Shown piece after piece: positions 51,725 through 60,188 of a stretch of DNA of 64,000 nucleotides; position 1 is the first letter of the stretch; every line of letters starts with the position of its first letter. The stretch is from the NCBI GenBank assembly GCA_964629825.1, contig CAZVUW010000003.1:1-64000 (forward strand), in the 5' to 3' direction. Origin of the DNA: CAZVUW01 sp964629825. GTDB taxonomy: Bacteria; Actinomycetota; Nitriliruptoria; Euzebyales; Egibacteraceae. The notes under the pieces are model-generated. The model was not told the origin of the DNA. It saw only the letters and a list, made by a program, of their open reading frames with translations, and ran no database searches. Both the position numbers and the translations under genes were made by a program.

Positions 51725-52675
51725 GTGCCCCGATACGGCTACACGCTCTTCTCCGAGCTGAACGGCCCCACGGACCTGGTCGAGCAGGCCGTCCGGGCCG
51801 AGGAGGCGGGCTTCGACTTCGTCGCCATCTCCGACCACTTCCACCCGTGGCTGTCGTCGCACACCGACAGCCCCTTCGCCTGGAGCGTCCTCGGCGCGGT
51901 CGCCGCCAGGACCGAGCGCGTCGAGCTGATGACCCTGGTCACCTGCCCGTTCCTGCGCTACCACCCGGCCGTCATCGCCCAGGCCGCGGCCACGCTCCAG
52001 GTCCTCAGCGACGGCCGGTTCACCCTCTGCCTCGGCGCAGGTGAGAACCTGAACGAGCATGTCGTCGGCCGCGGCTGGCCCCCGGTGGACATCCGCCACG
52101 AGCTGCTCGAGGAGTCCATCGAGGCGATCCAAGAGCTGTGGACCGGCGAGTGGACCACCTATCGGGGCAGGCACATCACGGTCGAGGACGCCAGGCTCTA
52201 CACGCTTCCCGAGCGCTCCCCCGACCTGCTGGTCGCGGGCAGCGGCCCGAGCTCGTTCGCGCTGGCCGCCCGCACCGCCGGCATGACCGCCACCGAGCCC
52301 GAGGCCGAGCTGATCAGCCAGTTCCGCGCGGCCGGTGGGGAAGGGAAGCGGACCCTCGGCCAGGCGGCGCTGAGCTACGACGCCGACGAGGAGCGAGCCG
52401 CCGAGCAGGCCATGCGCTTCGCCTTCGGCGTCCCGGGCTGGAAGGTCATGGCCGAGCTCCCCAACCCCGTCAACTTCGACGCCGCGATCGCCACGGTCCG
52501 CCGCGAGGACGTCGTCGGCGCGCAGGTCAGCGCCGGGGCCGACCCGAAGGCTCACGCCGAGGCGATCAGCGCGTTCGTGGAGGCGGGCTACGACGAGGTC
52601 GCCGTCGTCCAGGTCGGCGACGACAAGGACGGCTTCTTCACCGCCTGGGAGGACATCCGCCCGCTCCTGCCCTGA
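51725..52675 (+). CDS. F420-dependent oxidoreductase (LLM class, G6PDH-like)
   Basis: This is a 316-aa luciferase-like TIM-barrel enzyme using the deazaflavin F420. Features are RYGYTLFSELNGPTDLVEQAV, the active-site SDHFHPW in FVAISDHFHPWLSSH, RVELMTLVTCPFLRYHP and the C-terminal EVAVVQVGDDKDGFFTAWEDI. This matches the G6PDH-like F420 subfamily of actinobacteria. The substrate is not fixed. GTG start, 3 bp after the small membrane gene. Confidence 0.9.
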   Translation: MPRYGYTLFSELNGPTDLVEQAVRAEEAGFDFVAISDHFHPWLSSHTDSPFAWSVLGAVAARTERVELMTLVTCPFLRYHPAVIAQAAATLQVLSDGRFTLCLGAGENLNEHVVGRGWPPVDIRHELLEESIEAIQELWTGEWTTYRGRHITVEDARLYTLPERSPDLLVAGSGPSSFALAARTAGMTATEPEAELISQFRAAGGEGKRTLGQAALSYDADEERAAEQAMRFAFGVPGWKVMAELPNPVNFDAAIATVRREDVVGAQVSAGADPKAHAEAISAFVEAGYDEVAVVQVGDDKDGFFTAWEDIRPLLP

Positions 52676-52721
52676 GCCGCCCCACCGCCGGGCGATCCCT
52701 CACTCGCCCCGCGCGTCGCCA

Positions 52722-53702
52722 TCACTCGCCCCGCGCGGCCCGGCGGGCGTCCTCGGCCAGATCCTCGGCATCGGTCTCGGCGGCCGCGGCCTCCTCGGCA
52801 GCGCGCTCGGCGGCGGCTGCGGCCTCCTGCTCCTGCTCGCGGGCACGCGCCAGCGCAGCCTCTGCCTCCGCCACCGCAGCACGCGCCGCCGCGAGCGCCG
52901 CAGCCGCGCGCTCCTCCTCCACCCGGGCCTCCTGCAGCTCCTGCTCGGCGGCGGCGGCGCGCTGTCGAGCCTGGTCTGACTCCCCCACCGCGCGCGCCGC
53001 AACGTCGCGCAGCTCCATCGCCTTGCGCGCGGCCTTGGCGGCCGCCTCCTCCAGCCGGCGCTGGCGAGGCGAGCGCTCATCGCGCTTGGGCCTGCCCGCG
53101 CGACCCTGGACCCCCGCGCCGCCCTCGGCGTCATCGCCCCCTCCGCTCGACGCCTCCTCGGGCGGCAGCTCGACCACCTGAAGCCCGCCCCGCAGGCCCA
53201 GGTTGGCCGGCGGGGTCAGATCGCGCGTGAGCCTCCCGGCACGCAGCAGATCGCCGTCGGCCCCGCCGAGCGAGCCGGCCTCGAAGGTCGCGGTGAGGGC
53301 CTCGCGATAGCTGACCGGATCGCTGCCGGACTCCACCAGGTGACGCTCGGCGGCCGCCGCCGCGGCCTCGACGGCGGCGCGCCGCTCGCGCGCCGGACCA
53401 CGGATGTCCGCCGACCGGACCCCGGAGAGGACCCGGCGCTGCTCGCGGACCAGGGCGGCGCCCGCCTCCAGCAGCCGTTCGATCAGCTCCGGCTGGCCGC
53501 GCGCGACCTGGTTGACCGCCCAAGCAGTCCGCGTCGGGCGGCGCAGCGCCTTGACCGCCGTGGCCGCCTCGCGCTGACCCGCCGACCGCAGGGTGCGCGC
53601 CAGCTCGTCGCGCGCTGCGGTGAAGCGCTCGGGTGGCAGCGCGAATAGCTCGTCTACGGCCTCCAGGCGATGGATCTCGGACACGCGGGCAGTCTTACGC
53701 AT
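52722..53702 (-). CDS. Coiled-coil hypothetical protein
   Basis: A 326-aa protein. The N-terminal ~190 residues look globular (VSEIHRLEAVDELFALPPERFTAARDELA; TRTAWAVNQVARGQPELIERLL), the C-terminal ~120 are a long Ala/Glu/Arg coiled coil (EAELALA-type repeats with EQELQEARVEEERAA). The conserved globular start is known from other actinobacteria as a hypothetical protein. ATG 53702 or GTG 53684 may be the start. Function unknown. Confidence 0.7.
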   Translation of the reverse strand: MRKTARVSEIHRLEAVDELFALPPERFTAARDELARTLRSAGQREAATAVKALRRPTRTAWAVNQVARGQPELIERLLEAGAALVREQRRVLSGVRSADIRGPARERRAAVEAAAAAAERHLVESGSDPVSYREALTATFEAGSLGGADGDLLRAGRLTRDLTPPANLGLRGGLQVVELPPEEASSGGGDDAEGGAGVQGRAGRPKRDERSPRQRRLEEAAAKAARKAMELRDVAARAVGESDQARQRAAAAEQELQEARVEEERAAAALAAARAAVAEAEAALARAREQEQEAAAAAERAAEEAAAAETDAEDLAEDARRAARGE

Positions 53703-53881
53703 AAGCCGGCCGTTCCACGCCACGTGGGACGGTGCGCAGCTGCGGGTTGACCACTTGCCGCCGGAAGCCGGCGGCGGTGCAATCTCCTCTGCCAGGGGTA
53801 TCTAGGGACATCGGCGCCGACCGGCTGATACCCGGTTCGGCAGGCGCAGCTCGGGTTGGAGCAGGAGACAAGGGAGTCGCG

Positions 53882-54871
53882 ATGGCAAGGCCGATCTGGA
53901 GCGGAGCTATCAGCTTCGGGCTCGTGACGGTCCCGGTGAAGCTGTTCACGGCCACAGAGTCGAAGCAGATCAGCTTCAACCAGTTCCAGAAGGACACCGG
54001 GCAGCGCATCCGCTACAAGCGCGTGGCCGAGGACTCCGGAGAGGAAGTCCCCTACGACGAGATCGTCAAGGGCTACGAGATCGAGAAGGGCCGCTACGTC
54101 CTGGTCACGCCGGAAGAGCTCGAGGAGCTCGAGCCCCGCAAGAGCCGCACCATCGACATCGAGGACTTCGTCGACCTCGATGACATCGATCCGGTGTACT
54201 TCGACAAGACCTACTACCTCGGCCCCGCCTCCGACGCCGGCGCGGAGAAGCCGTACGCGCTGCTCCACCGGGCGCTGTCGGAGGCGCGCAAGGTCGCCGT
54301 GGCGCGCTTCGTCATGCGGACCAAGGAGTACCTGGCGGTGATCCGGCCGATCGGCGACCTGCTCGGCCTTGAGACGATGTACTTCCCCGACGAGGTGCGT
54401 GACGCCGGCAGCGTCGAGGGCGCACCGGTCGAGGCGGAGCTGAACGAGCGCGAGCTCGGGATCGCCAAGCAGCTGATCGAGTCGATGAGCTCCCCGTGGG
54501 AGCCGGAGCGGTACGAGGACACCTACCGGGCGCGCGTGCTCGAGCTGATCGAGGCCAAGGCCAAGGGCGAGACCATCGTCACGGAGCGCGAGGCGGCGCC
54601 CGCACCGGTCACCGACCTCATGGCTGCCCTGGAGGCCAGCGTCGCGCGCGCCCGCCAGCGCAAGCAGGGCGACGGCGACGGCGACGCCACGGTTTCCGAG
54701 GCGCGGCCCAAGGACAAGGCCGCCAAGGGCGCCAAGGCTGACAAGGCCGATGAGGATCTGGAGTCGTTGAGCCGCGACGAGCTCTACGACCGTGCGGCCG
54801 CGGCCTCCGTCCAGGGCCGCTCGAAGATGACCAAGGAGGAGCTGGTCGCGGCGCTGCGCAAGAGCGCCTAG
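53882..54871 (+). CDS. ku: DNA end-binding protein Ku
   Basis: This homodimeric ring protein binds double-strand ends for bacterial non-homologous end joining. The 329-aa protein starts ARPIWSGAISFGLVTVPVKLFTA and contains YEIEKGRYVLVTPEELEEL, TYYLGPASDAGAEKPYALL and RFVMRTKEYLAVIRP. The basic C-terminal tail (KDKAAKGAKADKAD) ends in a SAP/Rho_N-like motif (LSRDELYDRAAAASVQG-type). AAGGGAG precedes the ATG. Its usual partner LigD is not in the window. It shares the bases CTAG with the converging gene's stop. Confidence 0.95.
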   Translation: MARPIWSGAISFGLVTVPVKLFTATESKQISFNQFQKDTGQRIRYKRVAEDSGEEVPYDEIVKGYEIEKGRYVLVTPEELEELEPRKSRTIDIEDFVDLDDIDPVYFDKTYYLGPASDAGAEKPYALLHRALSEARKVAVARFVMRTKEYLAVIRPIGDLLGLETMYFPDEVRDAGSVEGAPVEAELNERELGIAKQLIESMSSPWEPERYEDTYRARVLELIEAKAKGETIVTEREAAPAPVTDLMAALEASVARARQRKQGDGDGDATVSEARPKDKAAKGAKADKADEDLESLSRDELYDRAAAASVQGRSKMTKEELVAALRKSA

Positions 54872-55458
54872 CCCGCGCTCTCGCGGGGCGCGACGCGCGC
54901 CGTCGATGTGCGCTCCCGGAACGCGCGCACCTTGGCCCGGTTCCCGCACCCGGCCATCGAGCACCAGCGGCCCGAGCGGTTGCGGGAGTGGTCGTAGTAC
55001 GCCCACGCGCAGCCGTCGTCGCTGCACAGCTTGAGCCGCTGCCAGGAGCCGTCGGCCAGAGCCGCGGCGGTGATCGCCAGGAGCCGTCCGAGCGCGCCCG
55101 CGACACCGCTCTCCCCGGGGATCAGAGCCGCGCTGTCGCGGGCGAAGCGGAGGGTGAGCCGGGCCGCGTCGGCCGCCTCGTCCAGCGCCGCGAGCGCCGC
55201 CAGGTCCTCGGCGTTCGGCTCGGCATCGGGGTGGGTGCCGATCTGCATCAGCGCCCGCAGGCCCGTCCGGGCCGCAAGTGCCAGGCGCTGGTCCTCGGCG
55301 GTCACCGCTTGGGCGGCGGCCTCGTCCAGCAGACCCACGCTGGCCAGCCAGCCGCCCAGCCCCGCCGGCGTCTCCAGCTCGTCCTTCTGCCCGGTGACGT
55401 CGAGGGTGTTGGCGAACAGCCGCACCAGCTCGAGATCGCCTGGCGCTTCCTCGCTCAT
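54868..55458 (-). CDS. CGNR zinc-finger / ABATE-domain regulator
   Basis: A 196-aa protein with an N-terminal ABATE-like domain (DLELVRLFANTLDVTGQKDEL) and a C-terminal CGNR zinc finger: CSDDGCAWAYYDHSRNRSG, then WCSMAGCGNRAKVRAFRER. CGNR proteins are usually transcription regulators in actinobacteria. AGGGGCGGTGCG lies before the ATG at 55458. It is divergent from the 80-aa gene across the symmetric promoter region 55516-55572, which is its likely binding site. Confidence 0.88.
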   Translation of the reverse strand: MSEEAPGDLELVRLFANTLDVTGQKDELETPAGLGGWLASVGLLDEAAAQAVTAEDQRLALAARTGLRALMQIGTHPDAEPNAEDLAALAALDEAADAARLTLRFARDSAALIPGESGVAGALGRLLAITAAALADGSWQRLKLCSDDGCAWAYYDHSRNRSGRWCSMAGCGNRAKVRAFRERTSTARVAPRESAG

Positions 55459-55515
55459 CGCACCGCCCCTTGTGCCTTCAGGTCAGCCCTCCCAGTCTGC
55501 CCGGCGAATCACTGA

Positions 55516-55572
55516 AACCACCGTACCAAGATTGATGGTTGACCGGCAACCAGCGTTCTTGCTATGGTGGTT
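55516..55572. promoter_or_regulatory. Near-palindromic divergent promoter
   Basis: Two 26-bp arms (55516-55541 and 55547-55572, 21 of 26 matching when reversed) flank a 5-bp centre. The inner arms TGGTTG/CAACCA form an operator-like dyad. On the plus strand TTGACC (55539-55544), 18 bp, TATGGT (55563-55568); on the minus strand TTGCCG, 18 bp, TACGGT mirrors it exactly about 55544. Both promoters drive away from the centre: the CGNR gene to the left, the 80-aa gene to the right. Confidence 0.65.
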
Positions 55573-55621
55573 ACACGACAGGCGCCCACCCACTCCGGCG
55601 CCGAGATCGAGGAGCACCGCC

Positions 55622-55864
55622 ATGCACCACATCGTCGTCGAGCAGCAGGCACGCGCGCGCATGGAGGACCTCTTGAGCACCGCGGAAGCGCGGCGGCGCC
55701 TCGAACAGCGGGCTCCGGCATCCGGCCTCCGTCCCGGAGCACGGGTGCGAGCCGGACGGATCCTCGTCCGTCTGGGGGCCAGCTTGGCCGGCCCGGAGGC
55801 AGGGCCTCAGCTGCGCCGCGCCATCCCGGTCCCCTGCGCGACGGCCGCGGTCGACAGCCGCTGA
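55622..55864 (+). CDS. Small basic protein, 80 aa
   Basis: A short basic protein (MHHIVVEQQARARMEDLLST; RVRAGRILVRLGASLAG). GAGGAG before ATG 55622. It is driven by the symmetric promoter shared with the CGNR regulator and ends before a strong terminator, so it is a monocistronic unit. No family known; it may be the regulated target of the CGNR protein. Confidence 0.6.
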   Translation: MHHIVVEQQARARMEDLLSTAEARRRLEQRAPASGLRPGARVRAGRILVRLGASLAGPEAGPQLRRAIPVPCATAAVDSR

Positions 55865-55886
55865 GCCGCCATGGAGCCGACAGGCC

Positions 55887-55914
55887 GACCCCGGTGCCAT
55901 CTGGCACCGGGGTC
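55887..55914. terminator. Strong bidirectional terminator hairpin
   Basis: GACCCCGGTGCCA-tc-TGGCACCGGGGTC: a 13-bp perfect stem with a 2-nt loop (shortened in practice by 1-2 pairs), then GCTTTC. It separates the 80-aa gene from the converging aldo/keto reductase gene. Confidence 0.8.
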
Positions 55915-55935
55915 GCTTTCCACCGGGGTCGCCTT

Positions 55936-56922
55936 CTACCCCCGGCTTGATTCCGGGCCCATGATCTCGTCGATGCGGGCCATCACCTCGTCATCGAGGC
56001 GCTCCAGCACGTCGAGGGCCTTCAGGTTCTCGTGCACCTGTTCGACCCGGCTGGCGCCCAGGATGACCGTGGAGACGTTCGGGTTGGCGGCGCACCATGC
56101 GATCGACAGCTGCGCCAGCGTGCAGCCGAGGTCGTCGGCGACCTCCTTCAGCTGCCGCACCTTCTGGTTGGCGTCCTCGGCGGTCAGGCGATCGCGCAGC
56201 CACTCATAGCCGGGCAGGGTCGCGCGGCTGCCCTCCGGGATCCCGTCGAGGTACTTGCCGGTGAGCAGGCCGGAGGCGAGCGGGCTCCAGGTGGTCGTGC
56301 CCAGTCCGATCTCGGAGTACAGGCGCGCGTACTCACGCTCGACCTTGCGGCGGCGGAACAGGTTGTACTCGGGCTGCTCCATCACCGGCTTGTGCAGGTG
56401 GTGCCGCTCGGCGATCTCCCAGGCCGCGCGGATGTCGGCCGCGGGCCACTCAGAGGTCCCCCAGTACAGGGCCTTGCCGGAGGAGACGATGTCCGACATC
56501 GCCCAGACGGTCTCCTCGATCGGCGTGTGCGGGTCCGGCCGGTGGCAGAAGATCAGGTCGACGAAGTCGAGGCCGAGCCGCTCCAGCGACCCGTCGATCG
56601 CCTGCATCAGGTACTTGCGGTTGAGCGTGTTCCGCATGTTGGGGTGGTCGGAGATACCCCAGAAGAACTTGGTGGAGACGAGGTAGCTCTCGCGCGGCCA
56701 CCCGAGCTTGCGCAGCGCCCGGCCCATGATCCGCTCGGAGTCGCCGCCGGCGTACACCTCGGCGTTGTCGAAGAAGTTGACTCCGCCCTCGTAGGCGGCC
56801 TCCATGCAGGCCATGGCCTTGTCGTCGTCGAGCTGGGCCTTGAACGACACCCAGGACCCGAAGGACAGGACGCTCACCTTGAGCCCCGATCGGCCCAGCC
56901 TGCGGTAGGTCATCTCAGCCAC
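55936..56922 (-). CDS. Aldo/keto reductase (Kv-beta-like)
   Basis: This NADPH-dependent reductase of 328 aa is of the potassium-channel-beta/YghZ-like AKR group. It has the conserved catalytic tetrad region NFFDNAEVYAGGDSERIMG (Asp, Tyr), VSTKFFWG (Lys), DLIFCHRPDPHTP (His), and the C-terminal STVILGASRVEQVHENL NADPH-binding segment. GTG at 56922 (VAEMTYRRLG) has AAGGGAG 7 nt upstream and is preferred to the ATG at 56913. Substrate unknown. Confidence 0.92.
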   Translation of the reverse strand: MAEMTYRRLGRSGLKVSVLSFGSWVSFKAQLDDDKAMACMEAAYEGGVNFFDNAEVYAGGDSERIMGRALRKLGWPRESYLVSTKFFWGISDHPNMRNTLNRKYLMQAIDGSLERLGLDFVDLIFCHRPDPHTPIEETVWAMSDIVSSGKALYWGTSEWPAADIRAAWEIAERHHLHKPVMEQPEYNLFRRRKVEREYARLYSEIGLGTTTWSPLASGLLTGKYLDGIPEGSRATLPGYEWLRDRLTAEDANQKVRQLKEVADDLGCTLAQLSIAWCAANPNVSTVILGASRVEQVHENLKALDVLERLDDEVMARIDEIMGPESSRG

Positions 56923-57078
56923 GTGTGCACTCCCTTTCAGTCCGGACGTCGGGGCCGATTCTGCCCGTCGCCGCGACGCCCACCCAACCGGCGCGCGCGC
57001 GAGGCCGTCGGACCCTTCGGTCGACACCGCTAACCTGTTGCGGCGGACTCGGACAAACCTCTACCTCAGGCCACCGCC

Positions 57079-58515
57079 ATGCGCTTCCTGGGCAACACCC
57101 CGCCGCCGCACGACCTGACATACGACGACGTCTTCCTGGTGCCGCAGCGCTCGGACGTCGAGTCGCGACTGGAGGTGGACCTCTCCTCCACCGACGGCAC
57201 GGGAACGACGGTGCCGCTGGTGGCCTCGAACATGACCGCAGTCTCCGGCCGGCGGATGGCGGAGACGATCGCCCGCCGCGGCGGCATCGCGATCATCCCC
57301 CAGGACATCCCGATCCCGGTCGTGGCCGAGGTCGTCGCCTGGGTCAAGCAGCGGCACCTGGTCTACGAGACGCCGATCACGCTCGGCCCCTCCGAGACGG
57401 TCGGTGACGCCCTGCATCTGCTGCACAAGCGCGCCCACCAGGCGGTCATCGTCGTCGACGACAAGGTCCCGGTGGGCGTGGTGACGCCCGCGGACTGCGT
57501 GGACGTGGACCGGTTCACCCAGCTGCGGGCGGTCATGTCCACCGACCTCGTGACGCTGCCCGACGGCGTGGAGCCCCGCGCCGCCTTCGAGCACCTGAGC
57601 GAGGTGCGCCGCCGGCTCGCGCCCGTCGTGGACGAGTCGGGCGCTCTGATCGGTCTGCTCACGCGTACCGGCGCGCTGCGCTCGGCGCTGTACCGCCCGG
57701 CCGTCGACGCCAACGGGCGCCTCCGCGTGGGCGCCGCGATCGGGATCAACGGCGACGTGGCCGGCAAGGCGGAGCGCCTGCTCGCCGCGGGCGTCGACGT
57801 GCTGGTGGTCGACACCGCCCACGGTCATCAGCAGCGGATGCTCGACGCCGTGCGGAAGGTCCGCGCCCTCGACCCGGCCGTCCCGGTCGTCGCGGGCAAC
57901 GTGGTGACCGCCGTGGCGGTCAGCGACCTGGTCGAGGCCGGGGCGGACATCATCAAGGTCGGCGTCGGGCCTGGGGCGATGTGCACCACCCGGATGATGA
58001 CCGGTGTCGGGCGGCCGCAGCTGTCGGCCGTCCTGGCCTGCGCCGAGCGGGCACGCGAGCTCGGCTCGCACGTCTGGGCCGACGGCGGGGTCAAGCACCC
58101 GCGCGACGTCGCCCTGGCGCTGGCCGCCGGAGCCTCCAACGTCATGATCGGCTCGTGGTTCGCCGGCACCTACGAGTCGCCCGGCGACCTGCTCGAGGAT
58201 CCCAGCGGACGGCCCTACAAGATCAGCTTCGGGATGGCCTCGGCACGTGCGGTCAAGGAGCGCACCAGCGACGAGGACGCCTTCGAGCGCGCCCGCAAGG
58301 GGCTGTTCGAGGAGGGCATCTCGTCGGCGCGGATGTACCTCGACCCCGACCGGCCCGGCGTGGAGGACCTGATCGACGCCATCGTCGCCGGGGTTCGCAG
58401 CACCTGCACCTATGCGGGCGCCCGCAACCTCGCCGAGCTGCACGAACGCGCCGTGATGGGTGTCCAGACCCGGGCCGGATTCGTCGAGGGCGCTCCGCGA
58501 CCCGAGGGCTGGTAG
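57079..58515 (+). CDS. guaB1: GuaB1-type IMP dehydrogenase-related protein (GMP reductase-like)
   Basis: This 478-aa protein resembles IMPDH: TYDDVFLVPQRSDVES, a CBS pair (about residues 95-215), VDTAHGHQQRMLD and the catalytic-loop GVGPGAMCTTRMMTGVG (Cys at about 302). GuaB1 proteins of actinobacteria differ from true GuaB in the C-terminal flap, and mycobacterial members act as GMP reductases (family knowledge). Here the C-terminal EEGISSARMYLDPDRPGVEDL is of that type. The true IMPDH is presumably elsewhere. Confidence 0.88.
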   Translation: MRFLGNTPPPHDLTYDDVFLVPQRSDVESRLEVDLSSTDGTGTTVPLVASNMTAVSGRRMAETIARRGGIAIIPQDIPIPVVAEVVAWVKQRHLVYETPITLGPSETVGDALHLLHKRAHQAVIVVDDKVPVGVVTPADCVDVDRFTQLRAVMSTDLVTLPDGVEPRAAFEHLSEVRRRLAPVVDESGALIGLLTRTGALRSALYRPAVDANGRLRVGAAIGINGDVAGKAERLLAAGVDVLVVDTAHGHQQRMLDAVRKVRALDPAVPVVAGNVVTAVAVSDLVEAGADIIKVGVGPGAMCTTRMMTGVGRPQLSAVLACAERARELGSHVWADGGVKHPRDVALALAAGASNVMIGSWFAGTYESPGDLLEDPSGRPYKISFGMASARAVKERTSDEDAFERARKGLFEEGISSARMYLDPDRPGVEDLIDAIVAGVRSTCTYAGARNLAELHERAVMGVQTRAGFVEGAPRPEGW

Positions 58516-58609
58516 CAGAGCTCGGCCGGCCCGCACCCTGTCCCAAGGGCCGATCCGGGGTGGACCGCAGCTAACGGGACCTATCGGGTAGACCCGCTAG
58601 GGTAAGCCC

Positions 58610-59635
58610 ATGCGTCGATGCGCCCTTGTGCTCATCGCCGCCCTGGCGAGCGCGTGCGGCGGCGGGGCGGCCACCGCCCCACCCTCAAGCCTGCCGGCAC
58701 CCCCGGCCTACACCTCCGACCCCCAGGCCGCGCCGCCGACCACCGATGGTCAGACGCCTGTCACCACGGCCAGGCCCGCGCCGACCGAGGAGCACCCCTC
58801 GCCTCCGGAGCAGGCGGAGGCCACCGCCACCGAGCCCACCGCCCCGGCCGAGCCCTCCGAGCCGAGCGCGCCTACCGGTGCCGCCTCGGCCCAGCCGCGG
58901 CCCGACTGGCTCGGCACGCGAGTTCTGGAGGTCGGGCCCAACGGCTTCGCCCCGCCACAGCCCACTCCCCCCGAGCTCGACGACCGGCGGCTGCCACCCT
59001 CGCCCGGCGGTGAGCTCGAGGCGCCAACCTCGGACGACTTCGCTGCGACCGTGACCGAGGTCCCGCCCGAGGTCCTGGAGCGCTCGACCTGGAGCGAGGC
59101 CTGCCCGGTCCGCGCCGAGGACCTGCGCTACGTGAGGATCACCTACTGGGGCTTCGACGGTCGCCACCACACCGGTGAGCTGCTGCTCAACCGCGCCGTG
59201 GCCGACGACGTGGTGACCGTGTTCGAGCAGCTCCACGCGGCGCGCTTCCCGCTGGAGGAGGTCCGCGTCGTCGGCACTGCGGAGCTGGACCTGCCACCCA
59301 CCGGCGATGGGAACGTGACCACCGCCTTCGTCTGCCGGCCGACGCGCGGTGCGACCTCGTGGTCGCAGCACGCCTACGGGCTGGCGGTGGACATCAACCC
59401 GTTCCACAACCCCTACCTGCGCGGGTCCGCGGCGAGCCCCGCCGAGGCGCTCGAGTCGGATGCGATCGTGCTGCCGGAGCTGGCCACCTCCTACGTGGAC
59501 CGCGGGCGCGTCCGGCCCGGGATGATCGTGCCGGGTGACGTCGTGACCACCGCCTTCCGGTCGATCGGCTGGGGCTGGGGTGGCGACTGGCGCTCGCTCA
59601 AGGACTGGATGCACTTCTCGGCCGACGGCAGCTGA
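58610..59635 (+). CDS. Lipoprotein with M15-like (D,D-carboxypeptidase/extensin) domain
   Basis: A 341-aa lipoprotein: lipobox ASAC in MRRCALVLIAALASAC, a Pro/Thr/Glu-rich linker of ~90 residues, then an M15-type domain. Metal ligands are SWSQHAYGLAVDINPF (SxHxxGxAxD) and DWMHFSAD near the end. It should cut or bind peptidoglycan stem peptides outside the cell. TAGGGT 6 nt before the ATG indicates a leaderless mRNA. The Fur gene follows after 48 bp. Confidence 0.85.
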   Translation: MRRCALVLIAALASACGGGAATAPPSSLPAPPAYTSDPQAAPPTTDGQTPVTTARPAPTEEHPSPPEQAEATATEPTAPAEPSEPSAPTGAASAQPRPDWLGTRVLEVGPNGFAPPQPTPPELDDRRLPPSPGGELEAPTSDDFAATVTEVPPEVLERSTWSEACPVRAEDLRYVRITYWGFDGRHHTGELLLNRAVADDVVTVFEQLHAARFPLEEVRVVGTAELDLPPTGDGNVTTAFVCRPTRGATSWSQHAYGLAVDINPFHNPYLRGSAASPAEALESDAIVLPELATSYVDRGRVRPGMIVPGDVVTTAFRSIGWGWGGDWRSLKDWMHFSADGS

Positions 59636-59647
59636 CGCCGCGCCAAA

Positions 59648-59683
59648 CTTGAATGATTCAAGATAATGGACTAGGGTGAGGCC
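59648..59683 (+). promoter_or_regulatory. Fur-type 7-1-7 operator on the furA-katA promoter
   Basis: CTTGAAT-G-ATTCAAG (59648-59662) is a perfect 7-1-7 dyad. It overlaps the -35 TTGAAT (59649-59654), which is spaced 17 bp from the -10 TAGGGT (59672-59677); the ATG at 59684 is 6 nt later, so the transcript is leaderless. The 7-1-7 form is that of Fur/PerR boxes, and the sequence with the following AT-rich bases resembles the mycobacterial FurA site. Confidence 0.8.
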
Positions 59684-60139
59684 ATGCCCCTAGCCCACTC
59701 GCCGGCCGCAGCCGGCACGACAGCCCCGCCCGACCGCGAGGCTCGTCTGAGGGCCTTCGGGCTGCGTGTCACCGCTCCGAGGCTGGCCGTTCTCGAGGCC
59801 CTCGAGCGCTGCTCGGGGCACCCCGACGTCGCCTCGGTCGCCGAGGCGGCACGTGAGATCGCGGGATCCCTGTCGACCCAGGCGGTGTACGACATCCTGG
59901 CGGCCTTCACCGCCGCCGGGCTGGTCCGCCGCACGGAGCCGGCCGGCCACCCCGCCCGTTTCGAGGTCCGCGTCGCCGACAACCACCACCACGTCATCTG
60001 CCGCTCCTGCGGCGACATCCGTGACGTGGAGTGCGTCGTCGCGGCGGCGCCCTGCCTCAGCCCGCCCGACGAGCACGGCTTCGCCATCGACGAGGCCGAG
60101 GTCACCTTCTGGGGGCTGTGCCCGGACTGCCAGGCCTGA
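59684..60139 (+). CDS. furA: Fur-family peroxide/iron regulator
   Basis: A 151-aa Fur-family repressor. The winged helix is RLRAFGLRVTAPRLAVLEAL to STQAVYDILAAFTAAGLV. Metal sites are DNHHHVICRSCGDIRDVEC (His and Cys) and FWGLCPDCQA (CxxC). The position in front of katA and the operator in its own promoter point to a CatR/FurA (peroxide-sensing) type. PerR-like His oxidation residues cannot be proven by eye. katA follows after 49 bp. Confidence 0.88.
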   Translation: MPLAHSPAAAGTTAPPDREARLRAFGLRVTAPRLAVLEALERCSGHPDVASVAEAAREIAGSLSTQAVYDILAAFTAAGLVRRTEPAGHPARFEVRVADNHHHVICRSCGDIRDVECVVAAAPCLSPPDEHGFAIDEAEVTFWGLCPDCQA

Positions 60140-60188
60140 CCCCCGCACAGCCGCGTGTCCCACCCGCCCTCCGACGAAGGAGCAGCAG

